A stretch of 64,000 bases of DNA from Glycine soja (GCF_004193775.1 NC_041007.1:24592948-24656947), one strand, 5' to 3'. Positions 34,101 through 45,208 are shown, counted from the stretch's first letter. Notes: generated by a model from the sequence alone, not told the origin. A program made the numbers and translations.

Positions 34101-34700
34101 ATCAGTCCTTGCATATCCTCTCTAATAATGTTATTAAGACATAACTCGACATCCCGAAATAAAGCCGGCGGCTCTATTGCTCTCCCTCCAACAATGGGTG
34201 ACTCTAAAAGACTGTAAGGAAGGCTCTTGCATTTTCTGTGAAGCTCAGCAGCATATTTAGCGCTTCCCAATAAGGCTTGCATTGGGAGTTAATCATTTCG
34301 AATGAGTCATACTCTACCCAACCCAAAGGTTCCTAATGCCAATTTTTTATTAAATCGCTTACTAGAGCATGGTCCGGGAGACCTGTTTCCATTAGAACAA
34401 TGACCTCGTACCTGTCCATTTCTAAACCACGGACAATGCCACAGCTTCGTGCTTTCGCCAAACCAAAGATAAAACTTTTGAGCAGTATCTTACCTTACCG
34501 AGACTCCTCCAAGACTAAGAGCAGTCAGATGGAATATTAGCCACCCAAATAGAATGTCTCCTGAGATAGCTAAAATTAACCCATTGAGTCGACCCATTAT
34601 CATTAACTACTCTCCTGAAAAGCTTTAATTTAACATGGCAGTCCTATTCCAGCCCCCAATAGTTCTTAACCCCAATCCACCTTCATCCTTCGGTCTACAT
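31150..34700. other. Foreign insert in a CACTA exon, probably mitochondrial DNA (NUMT)
   Basis: This block separates KQNTA-type sequence (minus, about 34710) from PHVLSSGGYEYLE-type sequence (about 31125), which are contiguous in relatives of this transposase. Composition is closer to balanced than the flanks, with many short purine/pyrimidine words, ORF fragments without plant-nuclear-repeat features, and a texture typical of plant mitochondrial intergenic DNA. The right edge (about 34620-34705, minus) reads RPKDEGGLGLRTIGGWNRTA, like the end of a plant LINE reverse transcriptase; such fragments also occur in plant mitochondrial genomes. I recognise no mitochondrial gene, so origin is inferred from texture only. 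Confidence 0.45.
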
Positions 34701-34704
34701 TGGA

Positions 34705-34931
34705 CCACGGCAGTGTTCTGTTTCTGGATGGCCTGTGCCTTTTTCCACACATCCTGCAAAAATAAAACAATAATCTTTCAAATTGCTAGAATGAATTATA
34801 ACAAGTTAATGTTTTTTGAAAAACAACTTAAATGGCAAGGTACATACCTCCCAAGAAGGGTCTCTATGAGTCTGGCAAACTGGGCCCATTTTTCCTTGCT
34901 TATGTCGTATTTCTCACAAACAGTGTCATCC
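34705..34931 (-). pseudogene. 5' exons of the CACTA transposase gene
   Basis: Minus strand: an exon with CEKYDISKEKWAQFARLIET ends at a GTATGTA donor (34848). After a ~93-bp intron with a TTTGCAG acceptor, the next exon (from 34753) reads VWKKAQAIQKQNTA, and is then cut by the foreign insert. Matches the usual upstream part of the Transposase_24-like protein. Upstream exons are cut off at 34932 by the next retroelement. Confidence 0.7.
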
Positions 34932-35840
34932 TGATGCAATCCTATCCCGCAAGGGCATTGGGTAGAAGACTCCAAGTAGATTGGGTTAGAGATCCAAGGG
35001 AAGGCCCTAAGGTTCTCATGAGCCTTAGGGTAGATTTCAAGCCCATGGGCTAAGCATGACCCGCTTATCTTTGTAAATATTAGAATAGGTTTTTTCTTTG
35101 TTTGGGTCTTGTATTTTGGCCATTCTAATAGTATAGGGTTTTAGCCTTGTATTTCGGGGCATTTTGAGTAGTCTTTGTAGTAAGGACTTTTTTTTTTGTA
35201 TTTTCATGTTTTTTTTGTCATGGGGGTGAGCTTAGCTATTATAGGGGGTGTGTAGCTAAGCTCTAGCTTCTCATCTCAAGGAGGTGAGCTTAGCTATTAG
35301 AGAGGTATGTGTAGCTAAGCTCTAGCTTCTTTAGGAATCTTCTTAAAGAAGCTTCTCAAGGAGGTGAGCTTAGTTATGAGAAGGGTGTGTATAGCTAAGC
35401 TCTAGCTTCTCAAGGAAGTTTTCTCAAAGAAGCTTCTCAAGGAAGTTTTCTCAAGAAAGCTTCTCAAGGAAGCTACCTAGTCTATAAATAGAAGCATGTG
35501 TAACACTTGTGGTAACTTTGATGAATGAGAGTCTTGTGAGACACAACTCAAAGTTCAACTTCTCTCCCTTTTTCTTCCTTCAATTTCGTGCTCCCCCCTC
35601 TCTCTTTCTCTCCCTCTTTCTTTTCCTCCATTGAAGCATCCTTCCAAGCTTCTTATCCAAGGCTCATCTTGGTGGTGAAGCTCTTTCTTCCATGGCTTAT
35701 TCCTTAATGGATGGCGCCTCCTCTCACCTCTTCTCCTTTGTCTTCCGCTGCATCTCCATGGTGAAAAATCACCATTGAAGGACCTCATTGAAGCTCAAAG
35801 ATCCAGCTTCCATAGAAGCTCCACAAGCAAGCTTCCATCA
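34932..35840 (+). repeat. 5' LTR of the Ty3-type element
   Basis: 909 bp, ends TGATG...CATCA. It contains three related blocks GAGCTTAGCTAT...GTAGCTAAGCTCTAGCTTCT (35227-35400) and repeats of AGAAGCTTCTCAAGGAA. A TATA-like CTATAAATAGAAG sits near 35480. Confidence 0.9.
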
Positions 35841-35842
35841 AG

Positions 35843-35857
35843 TGGTAATCAGAGCAC
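35843..35857 (+). promoter_or_regulatory. Primer binding site, initiator tRNA-Met type
   Basis: TGGTAATCAGAGCAC two bases after the LTR, i.e. the canonical TGGTATCAGAGC with one extra A. Confidence 0.8.
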
Positions 35858-37718
35858 AAGAGCTTCAAGTAGGTGCTCCTTAAACCTCCATTAATTTTTT
35901 TTCTTTGCCTTCTCTTCCATTGTTTTTTCTTAATTTTTCTCCATGTATCTCCTCACATGTCTTGTTCTAAATGTTGTTAACATGATTCTTTAGAGTTTCC
36001 ACCGATTAAACTTGCTATAGAAGTTAGATTTGATTTTCTATGGTTCAAATTTCTTGTTCTTGTTCTTGAACCATGAATTGTGTTGAGTTTAGGTTCCTTT
36101 GAGTTTTGTCTTGTTATTTTTTGTGGCTGAAACCTAAACCATAAAATTCTTACAAAAATATTAAAGTAGAAGAAAACCTCATAAATCTAGAGTGACTTGT
36201 TCACCTATTGTAGTTTTGTCATAGAAGTCATGTCTAGTCATGAAACTTGTCACATAAGATTTCTTATGTTGTGCTGAATTTTATTTTCTTGTTTCTTTGT
36301 CTAACTCATTTGTTCATGAGTGTATGAAATTCTTTTAGCCTATTATTTGATTTGAGTCAAATCTTTCATGTTAATTAGTCCTTAACATGTTCATGCAAAA
36401 TTCTTAGAGAGTCTTTGATTGTGAACCTTTTCTTGAACTTTTAGGTTTCCTTATGATTGTGTCTATTGTGAATTTGAGTTTTGGTGATTGAATTGCTGGC
36501 TGAAATGTTGATCCTAAGTGAATATTGAACTCCTAAAACTGTGGTAAACAATCCTAGTGAGTTCAACATACATAGGAAGGTTGAAAGTAAGCCCAAGGCA
36601 ATCAATATACCATGCTTAAAGAAACAAATCGCTGGTGCTGGCAGCTTGGACATACAAACTTGTAAAAATTACTGAGAATTGGTTACTTCGAATTTTGAGC
36701 TGAAAATTTTACTGAATTTTATAGACATCTGGAAAAAAGTTATAAAAAAAGAAACAAGTGATTTAGATAAAAGGAAAAAATACGAAAAATCACACAATTT
36801 GGCAGGAAAATCAGTATCCAGAAAAAAAAAGGTGAAAGGGAAGTGTGCTTGTTGTTTTGGCTCAAAATTTATTCTATAATTGGAAATTTCAATTGAAAAT
36901 TAGTGAGAAGACAAGTGCCAAAGCTAGAGGTTTGTTGAGTCTTTTTTTCAGTTTTTTTTACTCTACTCTAGAGCCATTCTAAGTTTCTCTTTGAGTCCTA
37001 GCTTGCTTCTATGTCCTTTTCATTGCTTTAATTGTTGAATAATCCTTGAAAAATTGTCTTGTTAAAACTCCATTGGTTTACCTTTCATTTCATTTTTTTT
37101 TTTGGTCTTTGGTTATTTCTTGTCTCTTTGTTTCCTTGTTTGTGGGTTGTCATATAGGGAATTGGAAGGAGGATTGGTGCCATCCCTTGAAGAATTTGAG
37201 TCAAGAAGCAAGGGGCCAACCACCTTAAGAGCTATTGGACTAAGAAGCACTCCAAATTGAGTGAATCACCAAAGAGAGAACAACCACCAAAATTGAGGAC
37301 CGTTTTGTAATTTTGTAATTTGCAATTTACTTACCTTCATTGCTTTCAAGTTTTGTAACAAAAAGGCCTTTCATTGGAAGTGTATTGGAAGCCTCCAACA
37401 GGTTACCAAACTTCCATTTGTGTGTAATAATTTTAGGCAATTTTTCCTTAGGATAGTGAGTGTTTTGTTGGGAACCTTGAATGTGGTCATCCAAACACTC
37501 TTAGGATTCGCCTAGTTTACATTTCTTGCTTACTTTCATAGCTTATTTCCTTTACCTTCCATTGTCAAACATCCTAGATAGCTTTCCTTTTACCAATTAG
37601 TTTTTTACCTTATCTTTCACACCTCTTTTAGTGTTTAATTGGCTAGTTTCAACCATAGTTTCTTTTACCTTTTGTTTTCAAACCTCCAACAAGAAAGAAC
37701 CACAACTTAGGAACCAAC
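35858..37718 (+). other. Leader of the Ty3-type element
   Basis: About 1.86 kb of AT-rich non-coding sequence between PBS and gag. Short ORFs here lack recognisable domains. Confidence 0.6.
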
Positions 37719-39428
37719 ATGAGTCATCATTCATCTAGTGTTAATGGCAAGGGTACTAGTCATAAAGACCCTTTATCTAGAATCTTAGATGAGTTGAGTT
37801 CCCTCAAGTTATGGAAAGAAAAACAAGAGAGAAAAGAAAAAGGAAAAAAAAGAGTGGAAGAAATAAGTCAAGATGAAAGAAAGAAAATAAGAGAGGAAGA
37901 AAGAAGAAAAATAATGAAAGAAATGAAAAGACAAAAACATGCCTCCTATAGTAGTCATAACTCTTGCAAAAGCCTAAGTGAAGAACTTCGTGACTATTAC
38001 GAAGGAAGGCATAGGTCACATCTTAGACCTCACTCCCATAGAAGAGAAAAGGAAAGAAAGCCTCAAGAGGCTAACATTAAACTCTCATACTTCGATGGGA
38101 AGGACAATGTAGAGGCTAACTTAGATTGGGAAATAAGGGTAGAGCAACAACTTAAAAAGAAGTCTACTTCAAAATCTTATGGCTCTCACTCTTATCGAAA
38201 GAAAGACCAAGGTCAAGGCATCTTAGGGGTGACACCTTCTAAGCCCAAAGATGATAAGGGGAAGACAATAGAAAAGCAAGCCCCTAAGGTTAGTATGCAA
38301 GAGAAAACAAGCTCTATAAAGTGCTTTAAATGTCTTGGAAGAGGACACATTACTTCTCAATGCCCCACCACAAAAACCATGATTATGAGGGGCCAAGACA
38401 TTTATAGTAGCCAAGATGAGGCTACTACTTCACCTTCCTCTAGTGAAAGTGAAGAAGCAAAAGGGGAAGAATCTAGTGAAGAAATCTACCCCCAAGAAGA
38501 AGGACAACCATTAGTGGTTAAAGAGAAGTGTAAGGAGGTAAGTGTCTCCTCCAAGAGTTTAGCTAAGAAGGAAAGTCATTTTACAATAAAGACAAACATT
38601 AAAGAAACTTTCCCTTTTAGACAACCTTCACATTTTCTCTTTTGTAAAAAGGCACTTGCTAGCATTGCCACACCTCTTAGGCTTGAGTTTATTCCTCAAG
38701 TAAAGAAGTTGTTGGATGAGGGTTTGGTTCGCAAGAGCTTAAATCCTTGTGCTTTGTTGGTGACCAAAATAGGTATTATTACGCACCAAGTTCCTAAAAT
38801 AGCTGGTATGATGAATGTTTTGAGTGGTGCAACCCTCTTTTGTAAAATCACTCGTACACCTAACATGTTCATGGTGTGTGTACATAGGGACCCATTAGGT
38901 AGGTTTGTTCTTATTTTTAGTTTCAATACAAACTTAGGTACTCATATGGGACACCTTAGGTTTGTCATACTTTTTGGTAGGAATAATCAATATGAAAATA
39001 CAGAAAAAGGTATGTTTTATTGCGTTACTTTTCTTAATTTTTCAAATAGTGATCAAGGGGTTCCCATGAACCCTAAGAGAATAAAGGTCATTCCTGATTG
39101 GCTCACTCCACCAAGTATAAGAAAAATTTGGGGCTTCCATGACTTAACAAACTTTTACAAAAGGTTTGTCCCATATTTTTCTATACTTGTAGCACCACTC
39201 ATTGAGTTGGTGAGAAACCATGTTCTTTCATGGGAAGATGCTCAGGAAATGGGTTTTCAGACCTCACCTTACTTCAACATACCAAACACCACTAATACAT
39301 ATGTTTTTGTTCTTTTTACAGGTGTTGAGGGAAGGAGCCCAGAGTATGAAGAACCTAGGGATTTGAGGTCAAATCCTTTCCAAGGTGGAGGGAATGATGC
39401 AATCCTATCCCGCAAGGGCATTGGGTAG
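37719..39428 (+). CDS. Fused gag / relic RT polyprotein, 569 aa
   Basis: Starts MSHHSSSVNGKGTSHKD. Residues ~30-75 are a strongly charged Lys/Glu coiled-coil. NIKLSYFDGKDNVEANLDWE marks the retrotransposon gag core, which then jumps to a Lys-rich linker, so the capsid middle is missing. CFKCLGRGHITSQC (~residues 201-214) is a CCHC zinc knuckle. After an acidic linker comes RT-like text (QVKKLLDEGLVRKSLNPCAL; LTNFYKRFVPYFSILVAPLI), but where the YxDD box should be there is FSFNTNLGTHMGHL, so polymerase activity is not expected. Protease is absent. The ORF runs through the PPT and stops inside the 3' LTR. It is open throughout despite lost catalytic sites. Could bind RNA as a reduced Gag; function unproven. 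Confidence 0.7.
   Translation: MSHHSSSVNGKGTSHKDPLSRILDELSSLKLWKEKQERKEKGKKRVEEISQDERKKIREEERRKIMKEMKRQKHASYSSHNSCKSLSEELRDYYEGRHRSHLRPHSHRREKERKPQEANIKLSYFDGKDNVEANLDWEIRVEQQLKKKSTSKSYGSHSYRKKDQGQGILGVTPSKPKDDKGKTIEKQAPKVSMQEKTSSIKCFKCLGRGHITSQCPTTKTMIMRGQDIYSSQDEATTSPSSSESEEAKGEESSEEIYPQEEGQPLVVKEKCKEVSVSSKSLAKKESHFTIKTNIKETFPFRQPSHFLFCKKALASIATPLRLEFIPQVKKLLDEGLVRKSLNPCALLVTKIGIITHQVPKIAGMMNVLSGATLFCKITRTPNMFMVCVHRDPLGRFVLIFSFNTNLGTHMGHLRFVILFGRNNQYENTEKGMFYCVTFLNFSNSDQGVPMNPKRIKVIPDWLTPPSIRKIWGFHDLTNFYKRFVPYFSILVAPLIELVRNHVLSWEDAQEMGFQTSPYFNIPNTTNTYVFVLFTGVEGRSPEYEEPRDLRSNPFQGGGNDAILSRKGIG
39381..39394 (+). promoter_or_regulatory. Polypurine tract of the Ty3-type element
   Basis: AAGGTGGAGGGAA directly before the TGATGCAATCC start of the 3' LTR, inside the end of the ORF. 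Confidence 0.75.
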
Positions 39429-40238
39429 AAGACTCCAAGTAGATTGGGCTAGAGATCCAAGGGAAGGCCCTAAGGTTCTCATGAGCCTTAGGGTAGATTT
39501 CGAGCCCATGGGCTAAGCATGACCCGCTTATCTTTGTAAATATTAGAATAGGTTTTTTCTTTGTTTGGGTCTTGTATTTTGGCCATTCTAATAGTATAGG
39601 GTTTTAGCCTTGTATTTCGGGGCATTTTGAGTAGTCTTTGTAGTAAGGACTTTTTTTTTTGTATTTTCATGTTTTTTTTGTCATGGGGGTGAGCTTAGCT
39701 ATTATAGGGGGTGTGTAGCTAAGCTCTAGCTTCTCATCTCAAGGAGGTGAGCTTAGCTATTAGAGAGGTATGTGTAGCTAAGCTCTAGCTTCTTTAGGAA
39801 TCTTCTTAAAGAAGCTTCTCAAGGAGGTGAGCTTAGTTATGAGAGAGGTGTGTATAGCTAAGCTCTAGCTTCTCAAGGAAGTTTTCTCAAAGAAGCTTCT
39901 CAAGGAAGTTTTCTCAAGAAAGCTTCTCAAGGAAGCTACCTAGTCTATAAATAGAAGCATGTGTAACACTTGTGGTAACTTTGATGAATGAGAGTCTTGT
40001 GAGACACAACTCAAAGTTCAACTTCTCTCCCTTTTTCTTCCTTCAATTTCGTGCTCCCCCCCCTCTCTTTCTCTCCCTCTTTCTTTTCCTCCATTGAAGC
40101 ATCCTTCCAAGCTTCTTATCCAAGGCTCATCTTGGTGGTGAAGCTCTTTTTTCCATGGCTTATTCCTTAATGGATGGCGCCTCCTCTCACCTCTTCTCCT
40201 TTGTCTTCCGCTGCATCTCCATGGTGAAAAATCACCAT
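39395..40238 (+). repeat. 3' LTR of the Ty3-type element, truncated
   Basis: Matches 34932-35762 nearly base for base and ends at ATCACCATT, after which Ogre LTR sequence follows. Confidence 0.9.
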
Positions 40239-41130
40239 TTTGTTTCATGTATTTTTATTCTCGTTTTTATTTACTTTTTATACCCCATTTTGACGTGCTT
40301 AAGCAATTTATTTAAGTCATTTCTCGCTTAATCTAAAAATAAAATAAATTTCCACCGATCGTTTGAATTGTATCATCTGTTAATTTCGGTTAAAATGAAT
40401 TCCGACCGTTCGGTCGTGCCGTAACCACGTTGGAAATAAAAAAGAGGTAAAATAATAATATAATAATAAAAAATACCTTTTAGTAAAATAAAACGAAAAA
40501 TCAATCGGACATTTTCTCTTTGGGATTTCTCATTCTTAATTGAATTGACTAATAACTAAAGTGAAACTAAGGCTAAAATCGACTCGCCTAGTTAAGCTCG
40601 TCCACAAAAATAGGATTTTGAAAGTTTATCATTTATGTTTCTTACTAAGTAAAATGGATCATTTTCAAGGTCCAACGTCTTAAAATGATCACCTTTCAAG
40701 TAAAAAAAAAAAAAAGAATCACTTGATTCACGCATAAGAAAGAACTATGTCGGTCTGATTTCCTCATCCCAATTGAGGAATACGTAGGAGCAAAGGGAAA
40801 CACCCTTGTCGACCACAAAAAGAGGAAAAATATAAAAAGGGTATAAAAGATATAAGAAAGTAAAAGGGAACATAAAAATCTAAGTCATGTTTGCACATTT
40901 GATTAAAGGCTGCCGTCTCTTATGACGGACGTGTGGGGTGCTAATACCTTCCCCGTGCGTAAATACAACTCCCGAGCCTTTCACTTAAAAGTTCGTAGAT
41001 CGCGTCTTTTCCGGTTTTTCCGACATTTTCCTCAAATAAACGTTGGTGGCGACTCCACGCGTATTCCTTTCATGGAACACGCATCCCGCGAGTCATGCGT
41101 CGCCCTCCTGCCGAAGGGTAGGTTGCGACA
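40239..41130 (+). repeat. Truncated 5' LTR of the host element
   Basis: Only the 3' ~890 bp remain (from TTCATGTATTTTTATTCTCG to GGTTGCGACA). It belongs to the short LTR class that lacks the ~290-bp segment between two TACGTAGG modules. U3 and TATA are lost. Confidence 0.85.
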
Positions 41131-41131
41131 G

Positions 41132-41151
41132 TTGGCGACTCCACTGGGGAC
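41132..41151 (+). promoter_or_regulatory. Primer binding site of the host element
   Basis: TTGGCGACTCCACTGGGGAC after the LTR, identical to Elements 1 and 2. Confidence 0.9.
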
Positions 41152-42003
41152 CATTTTTAGAGAGTTAGGCCATTTAATCTTGTGCAATGTTTTATCATGA
41201 CTCTCTCCTTTGTTGGTTTCCCTTTATTTTTTATGTTCTTGTGTATATAAACTCTTTGTTTCTTTTAGTGCGTTTTAAAATGTATGCATGAGGCAAATAT
41301 TTATTCATTTGATGCACACAAACACCAACACTATTTGCACACACTGGGAGTTGAAAAAAGGGCCCTATACCCGGGTTCATGGGAACATAAGGAGTGGAGG
41401 TGAATCTGTGGTCATGCTAGGTCTCCGACTTACTTGATTACAGTGAACCCTCATCTAGAGTTTTTCTCTTTGAAAACATATTGTTGCTAGTAGTCCCTAC
41501 TGCTGCTGTATGTTCTTCGAAGGGGATGATACTTCTAGAAACCATCAAGAGAGATATGACTACCTTGGGGGTTATCACTAAAAGCCTAGTTAGCTCTCTC
41601 CCTTATAGGTCCCTTAAATAGGGGCACGGAGCAAACACGCCGCGTGCCATTTTTTCACACTGCCATGCATAAGTATCATATACCCTTTTTGCTTATATTC
41701 AGTAAGTATTGTCATACTATGTACATTCCCGTATTGCACCTTTTGCATATACATTGCACACGGGTTCTGTCTTGATCCCCTCTATAGACAAATCAACCGA
41801 GGGTCCGGGTCACCGTCTTAAATACATACGTTAGGGCACTTCGCTACCCCTAGACGTTGTGTCTAAGAAGGAGACAGTTTCCCGGGCTCCCGCATTCCTA
41901 AATTACATCTGTGTCATATGCATTCCTTCATGCATTCATCCATTCCACCCATGAGATATCGGAGTTTTGATTTGCACCAGCTTTTTGTCTCACTTTAGTA
42001 AGC
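41152..42003 (+). other. 5' leader of the host element
   Basis: About 850 bp, colinear with the leaders of Elements 1 and 2. No gene. Confidence 0.7.
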
Positions 42004-42887
42004 ATGGGGACAAATCAAACCGGCAAGAGGTTTTACCAAGTCAAGGTTAAAGGCCTAGATACCACCAGCATCAAGGAATTAGGGCGGTTGATGGAACCTC
42101 TCCAAATGCAAGCCTTCCGCAAGACTTACGGAAAGATCTTAGATTTGACCATAGTAGAGGTATCCATAGAGGCCATTGCGTCACTCACCCAATACTACGA
42201 CCAGCCTTTGAGATGCTTCACGTTCGGAGACTTCCAATTGGTACCGACCATTGAAGAATTTGAGGAGATTCTAGGATATCCTCTCGGGGGAAGAAAACCA
42301 TATCTTTTCTCTGGGTGTCTCCCCTCTTTGAGCAGAATTGCAACTGTGGTCAAAGATTCAGCAAGAGGTTTGGACCGTGTAAAACAAACTCGAAACGGCA
42401 TAGCGTGCCTACCACGGAAGTACCTAGAAGACAAGGCGAGGGATATGGCAAATCAAGAAGATTGGGTCCCGTTTATGGATGTGTTAGCATTGCTAATCTT
42501 TGGGGTCGTCCTCTTTCCAAACGTAAATGGTTTGGTGGACCTAGCCGCCATCGATGCTTTCCTTGCATACCACTATAGCAAGGAAAGCCCGTTGGTAGCT
42601 GTCTTGGCAGATTTATTTGACACATTTAACCGAAGTTGCGAGAAGAGTAGCACACGGATCATCTATTGCTTGCCCGCTCTCTGTGTTTGGTTGGTTTCAC
42701 ACCTGTTCCAGCAAGACACGAGGCATCCATGTCCGCTACAAAGCCATCGCTCGTGTGCTGAAAAGAGAAGAATAGATTGGGACTAGCTCTTGGTCGGGAT
42801 AGGAGGTAGAACAATCAGTTGGTTCCCCCGATGGAAGGAAGGAAAGGAGGGAGTCCTTTTCTCATGTGGAGGGTACCCAAACATTCC
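42004..42887 (+). pseudogene. ORF1 of host element, first part
   Basis: Starts MGTNQTGKRFYQVKVKGLDT at 42004. Conserved blocks IASLTQYYDQPLRCFTFGDF, EFEEILGYPLGGRKPYLFSG and VDLAAIDAFLAYHYSKESPL match ORF1 of Elements 1 and 2. A TAG at 42784-42786 replaces the Gln codon present in Element 1 (CAA); the frame then stays open to the solo LTR at 42888. Role unknown; it lies upstream of gag, as in Ogre elements generally. Confidence 0.8.
42883..42887. repeat. Target site duplication ATTCC, left copy (solo LTR)
   Basis: Repeated at 44536-44540 on the other side of the solo LTR. Confidence 0.95.
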
Positions 42888-44535
42888 TGTCATACCCTAA
42901 TTTCGTCCGGGGACCTTTGCTTGATGACATGCGACCTTTGTTTGGTCCTTGTAAGGTGCTTGGCACCCATCATTAGGCAATTTATGAAATTCCGAGACAT
43001 GCCGAAAAACAAAAGAAAATATTGATGCACAATCCGTAAGGTTCCGTGACACACCGGAAATCAAATGGAAGCATCGTTGCATAATTAGTGAGGTTCCGTA
43101 ACATTCCGTAAGTCAAAAAGGGGATGATTATGTAATCCGCAAGGTTCCGTAACATTACGGAAAGAAAACAAGTATCGTTACGAAATTCGTAAGTTTTCGT
43201 AACTTTACGAAAAAAGAATCACCAAAAAAAGCAGAGGGGGTGTGCTTAGTAAAAATGGGGGTGCAAATAGAAACCAGGCCCACTTGGGCCCTCCAGAAGA
43301 TTCCTCCAGAAGGCTGTTGCTTCTGGAGGAAGCAACCTGGCTCACCTGGGCGAGCTGGGCGGCAAGCATCTCCCCTATTTTGCTATAAATAGGGGAGGAA
43401 GTGAAGAAGAAAAGGGTTCAGCCCCTTAGGCACTTCTCTCTCTTTCGAATTTGCTTGGAAAAATTGTTTCCGTGAAGAAAATCTAAGCCGAGACGCTTCC
43501 GAAACGTTTCTGTAACGTTTTTCGTGAAGAATTTCGCAAAGGTTTCAACCGTTCTTCGACGTTCTTCATTCTTTCTTCATCGTTCTTCGATCTTCAACGG
43601 GTAAGTACCTCGAACCAAGCTTTTCGATTCATTCTATGTACCCGTGGTGGTCCACATTGTGTTTTGTGTATTTCTATTCTCGTTTCATTTACTTTTTATA
43701 CCCCCTGTTGACGTGGTTAAGCCATTTTACTTAAGTCATTTCTCGCTTAACTTAAAAATAAAATAAATTTCCACCGAACGTTTGAATTGTTTTATCCGTT
43801 AACTTTGGTTAAAATGAATTCCGACCGTTCGGTCGTGCCGTAACCACGTTGGAAATCAAAAAGAGATAAAATAATAATATAAATAACAAAAAATATACCT
43901 TTTAGTAAAATAAAGCGGAAAATCAATCGGACATTTTCTCTTTGGGATTTCTCATTCTTAATTGAATTGACTAATAACTAAGGTGAAACTAAGGCTAAAA
44001 TCAACTCGCCTAGTCAAGCTCGTCCACAAAAATAGGTTTTTGAAGTTTGTCATTTCAATTTCTCACTAAGTAAAATGGATCATTTTCAAGGTCCAACGCC
44101 TTAAAATAATCACCTTTTAAGTAAAAAAGAACCTCTTGATAAGAAAGAACTACGTAGGTCTGATTTCCTCATCGCAAATTGAGGAATACGTAGGAGCAAA
44201 GGGAAACACCCTTGTCGACCACAAAAAAGGAAAAATATAAAAAGGGTATAAAGGATATAAGGACATAAAAGGGAACATAAAAATCAAAGTCATGTTTGCA
44301 CATTCGATTAAAGGCTGCCGTCCCTTGGGACGGACGTGTGGGGTGCTAATACCTTCCCCGTGCGTAAATACAACTCCCGAACCTTTCACTTAAAAGTTCG
44401 TAGATCGCGTCTTTTCCGGTTTTTCCGACGTTTTCCTCAAATAAACGTTGGTGGCGACTCCGCGCGTATTCCTTTCGTGGAACACGCATCCCGTGAGTCA
44501 CGCGTCGCCCTCCCGCCGAAGGGTAGGTTGCGACA
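42888..44535 (+). repeat. Solo Ogre LTR inserted in ORF1
   Basis: 1,648 bp, TGTCATACCC...GGTTGCGACA with a perfect ATTCC duplication on both sides and no internal sequence. It is the product of LTR-LTR recombination of a former complete element. Short LTR class, one copy of the 19-bp palindrome (43339-43356, one arm mutated), TATAAATA at 43384. Confidence 0.95.
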
Positions 44536-44540
44536 ATTCC
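44536..44540. repeat. Target site duplication ATTCC, right copy (solo LTR)
   Basis: Matches 42883-42887. Confidence 0.95.
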
Positions 44541-44756
44541 GCTGATAGGAACGAGGGGTTGTATTAACTACAATCCCGCGCTCGCTATAAGACAACTAGG
44601 GTACCCCATGAGGGGAGCACCGATGGAAGAAAGCATGTCTCCTTTCCTTGTGAGAGATTTCGGCGCGCAAAATTTCAAGGCTATACAAAGAATCCATAAG
44701 GCATGGGAAACCCCGTTAAGGAAAGATCAAGAACTTAGGGGCATTCGTAATGGCAT
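44541..44756 (+). pseudogene. ORF1 of host element, middle part
   Basis: Continues the ORF1 frame after the solo LTR with NYNPALAIRQLGYPMRGAPM and AWETPLRKDQELRGIRNG, then is cut by Element 2. The counterpart of AWETPLRKD in Elements 1 and 2 has a TGA in place of the Arg codon. Confidence 0.8.
44752..44756. repeat. Target site duplication GGCAT, left copy (Element 2)
   Basis: Repeated at 61870-61874. Confidence 0.95.
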
Positions 44757-45208
44757 TGTCATACCCTAATTTCGTCCGGGGACCTTTGCTTGGTGACATG
44801 CGACCTTTCTTTGGTCCTTGGGAGGTGCTTGGCACCCATCATTAGGCAATTTGTGAAATTCCAGGACATGCCGAAAAACCAAAAAAATATTGATGCGCAA
44901 TCCGTAAGTTTCCGTGACACACCGGAAATCAAATGGAAGCATCGTTGCATAATTAAGTGAGGTTCCGTAACATTTCGTAAGTCAAAAAGGGGATGATTAT
45001 GTAATCCGCAAGGTTCCGTAACATTACGGAAAGGAAACAAGTATCGTTACGAAATTCGTAAGTTTCCGTAACTTTACGAAAAAAGAATCACCAAAGAAAG
45101 CAGAGGGGGTGTACTTAGTAAAAATGGGGGTGCAAATAGCACCCAGGCCCACTTGGGCCCTCCAGAATATTCCTCCAGAAGGCTGTTGCTTCTGGAGGAA
45201 GCAACCTG

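Larger units (their letters stand above)
10673..34931 (-). mobile_element. CACTA (En/Spm) transposon, decayed and twice interrupted
   Basis: The left end reads AACTATTAGAAAATACAC, a one-base variant of the CACTA terminus (first C is A). It is followed by subterminal ACATCGGTT/AACCGATGT repeats that resume after the retroelement insertion at 28618. Remains of a minus-strand gene for a plant Ptta/En/Spm-type transposase (Transposase_24-like) fused to or followed by an Ulp1-like cysteine protease lie at 29222-31135 and 34705-34931. Insertions are Element 1 (11119-28617) and foreign DNA (about 31.15-34.70 kb). The right side is cut at 34932 by a Ty3 element, and the TNP2-type catalytic transposase is not in the window. 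Native CACTA sequence left is only about 3.2 kb. Confidence 0.75.
34932..40238 (+). mobile_element. Non-autonomous Ty3-type LTR retrotransposon, 3' end truncated
   Basis: Two LTRs starting TGATGCAATCC (34932 and 39395), an initiator-Met-type PBS, one ORF and a PPT. The complete 5' LTR has TGATG...CATCA ends. The 3' LTR stops at ATCACCATT (about 40238), about 79 bp short, where it meets a truncated Ogre LTR. One deletion removed both edges, so no target duplication can be read. The LTRs differ at only about five positions by eye. Integrase, RNase H and protease are missing. Confidence 0.85.

Noticed and set aside
34085..34282. Minus-strand 65-codon ORF considered as RNase H of a LINE
   Set aside because: No catalytic DEDD pattern that I can place; similarity too weak to call.
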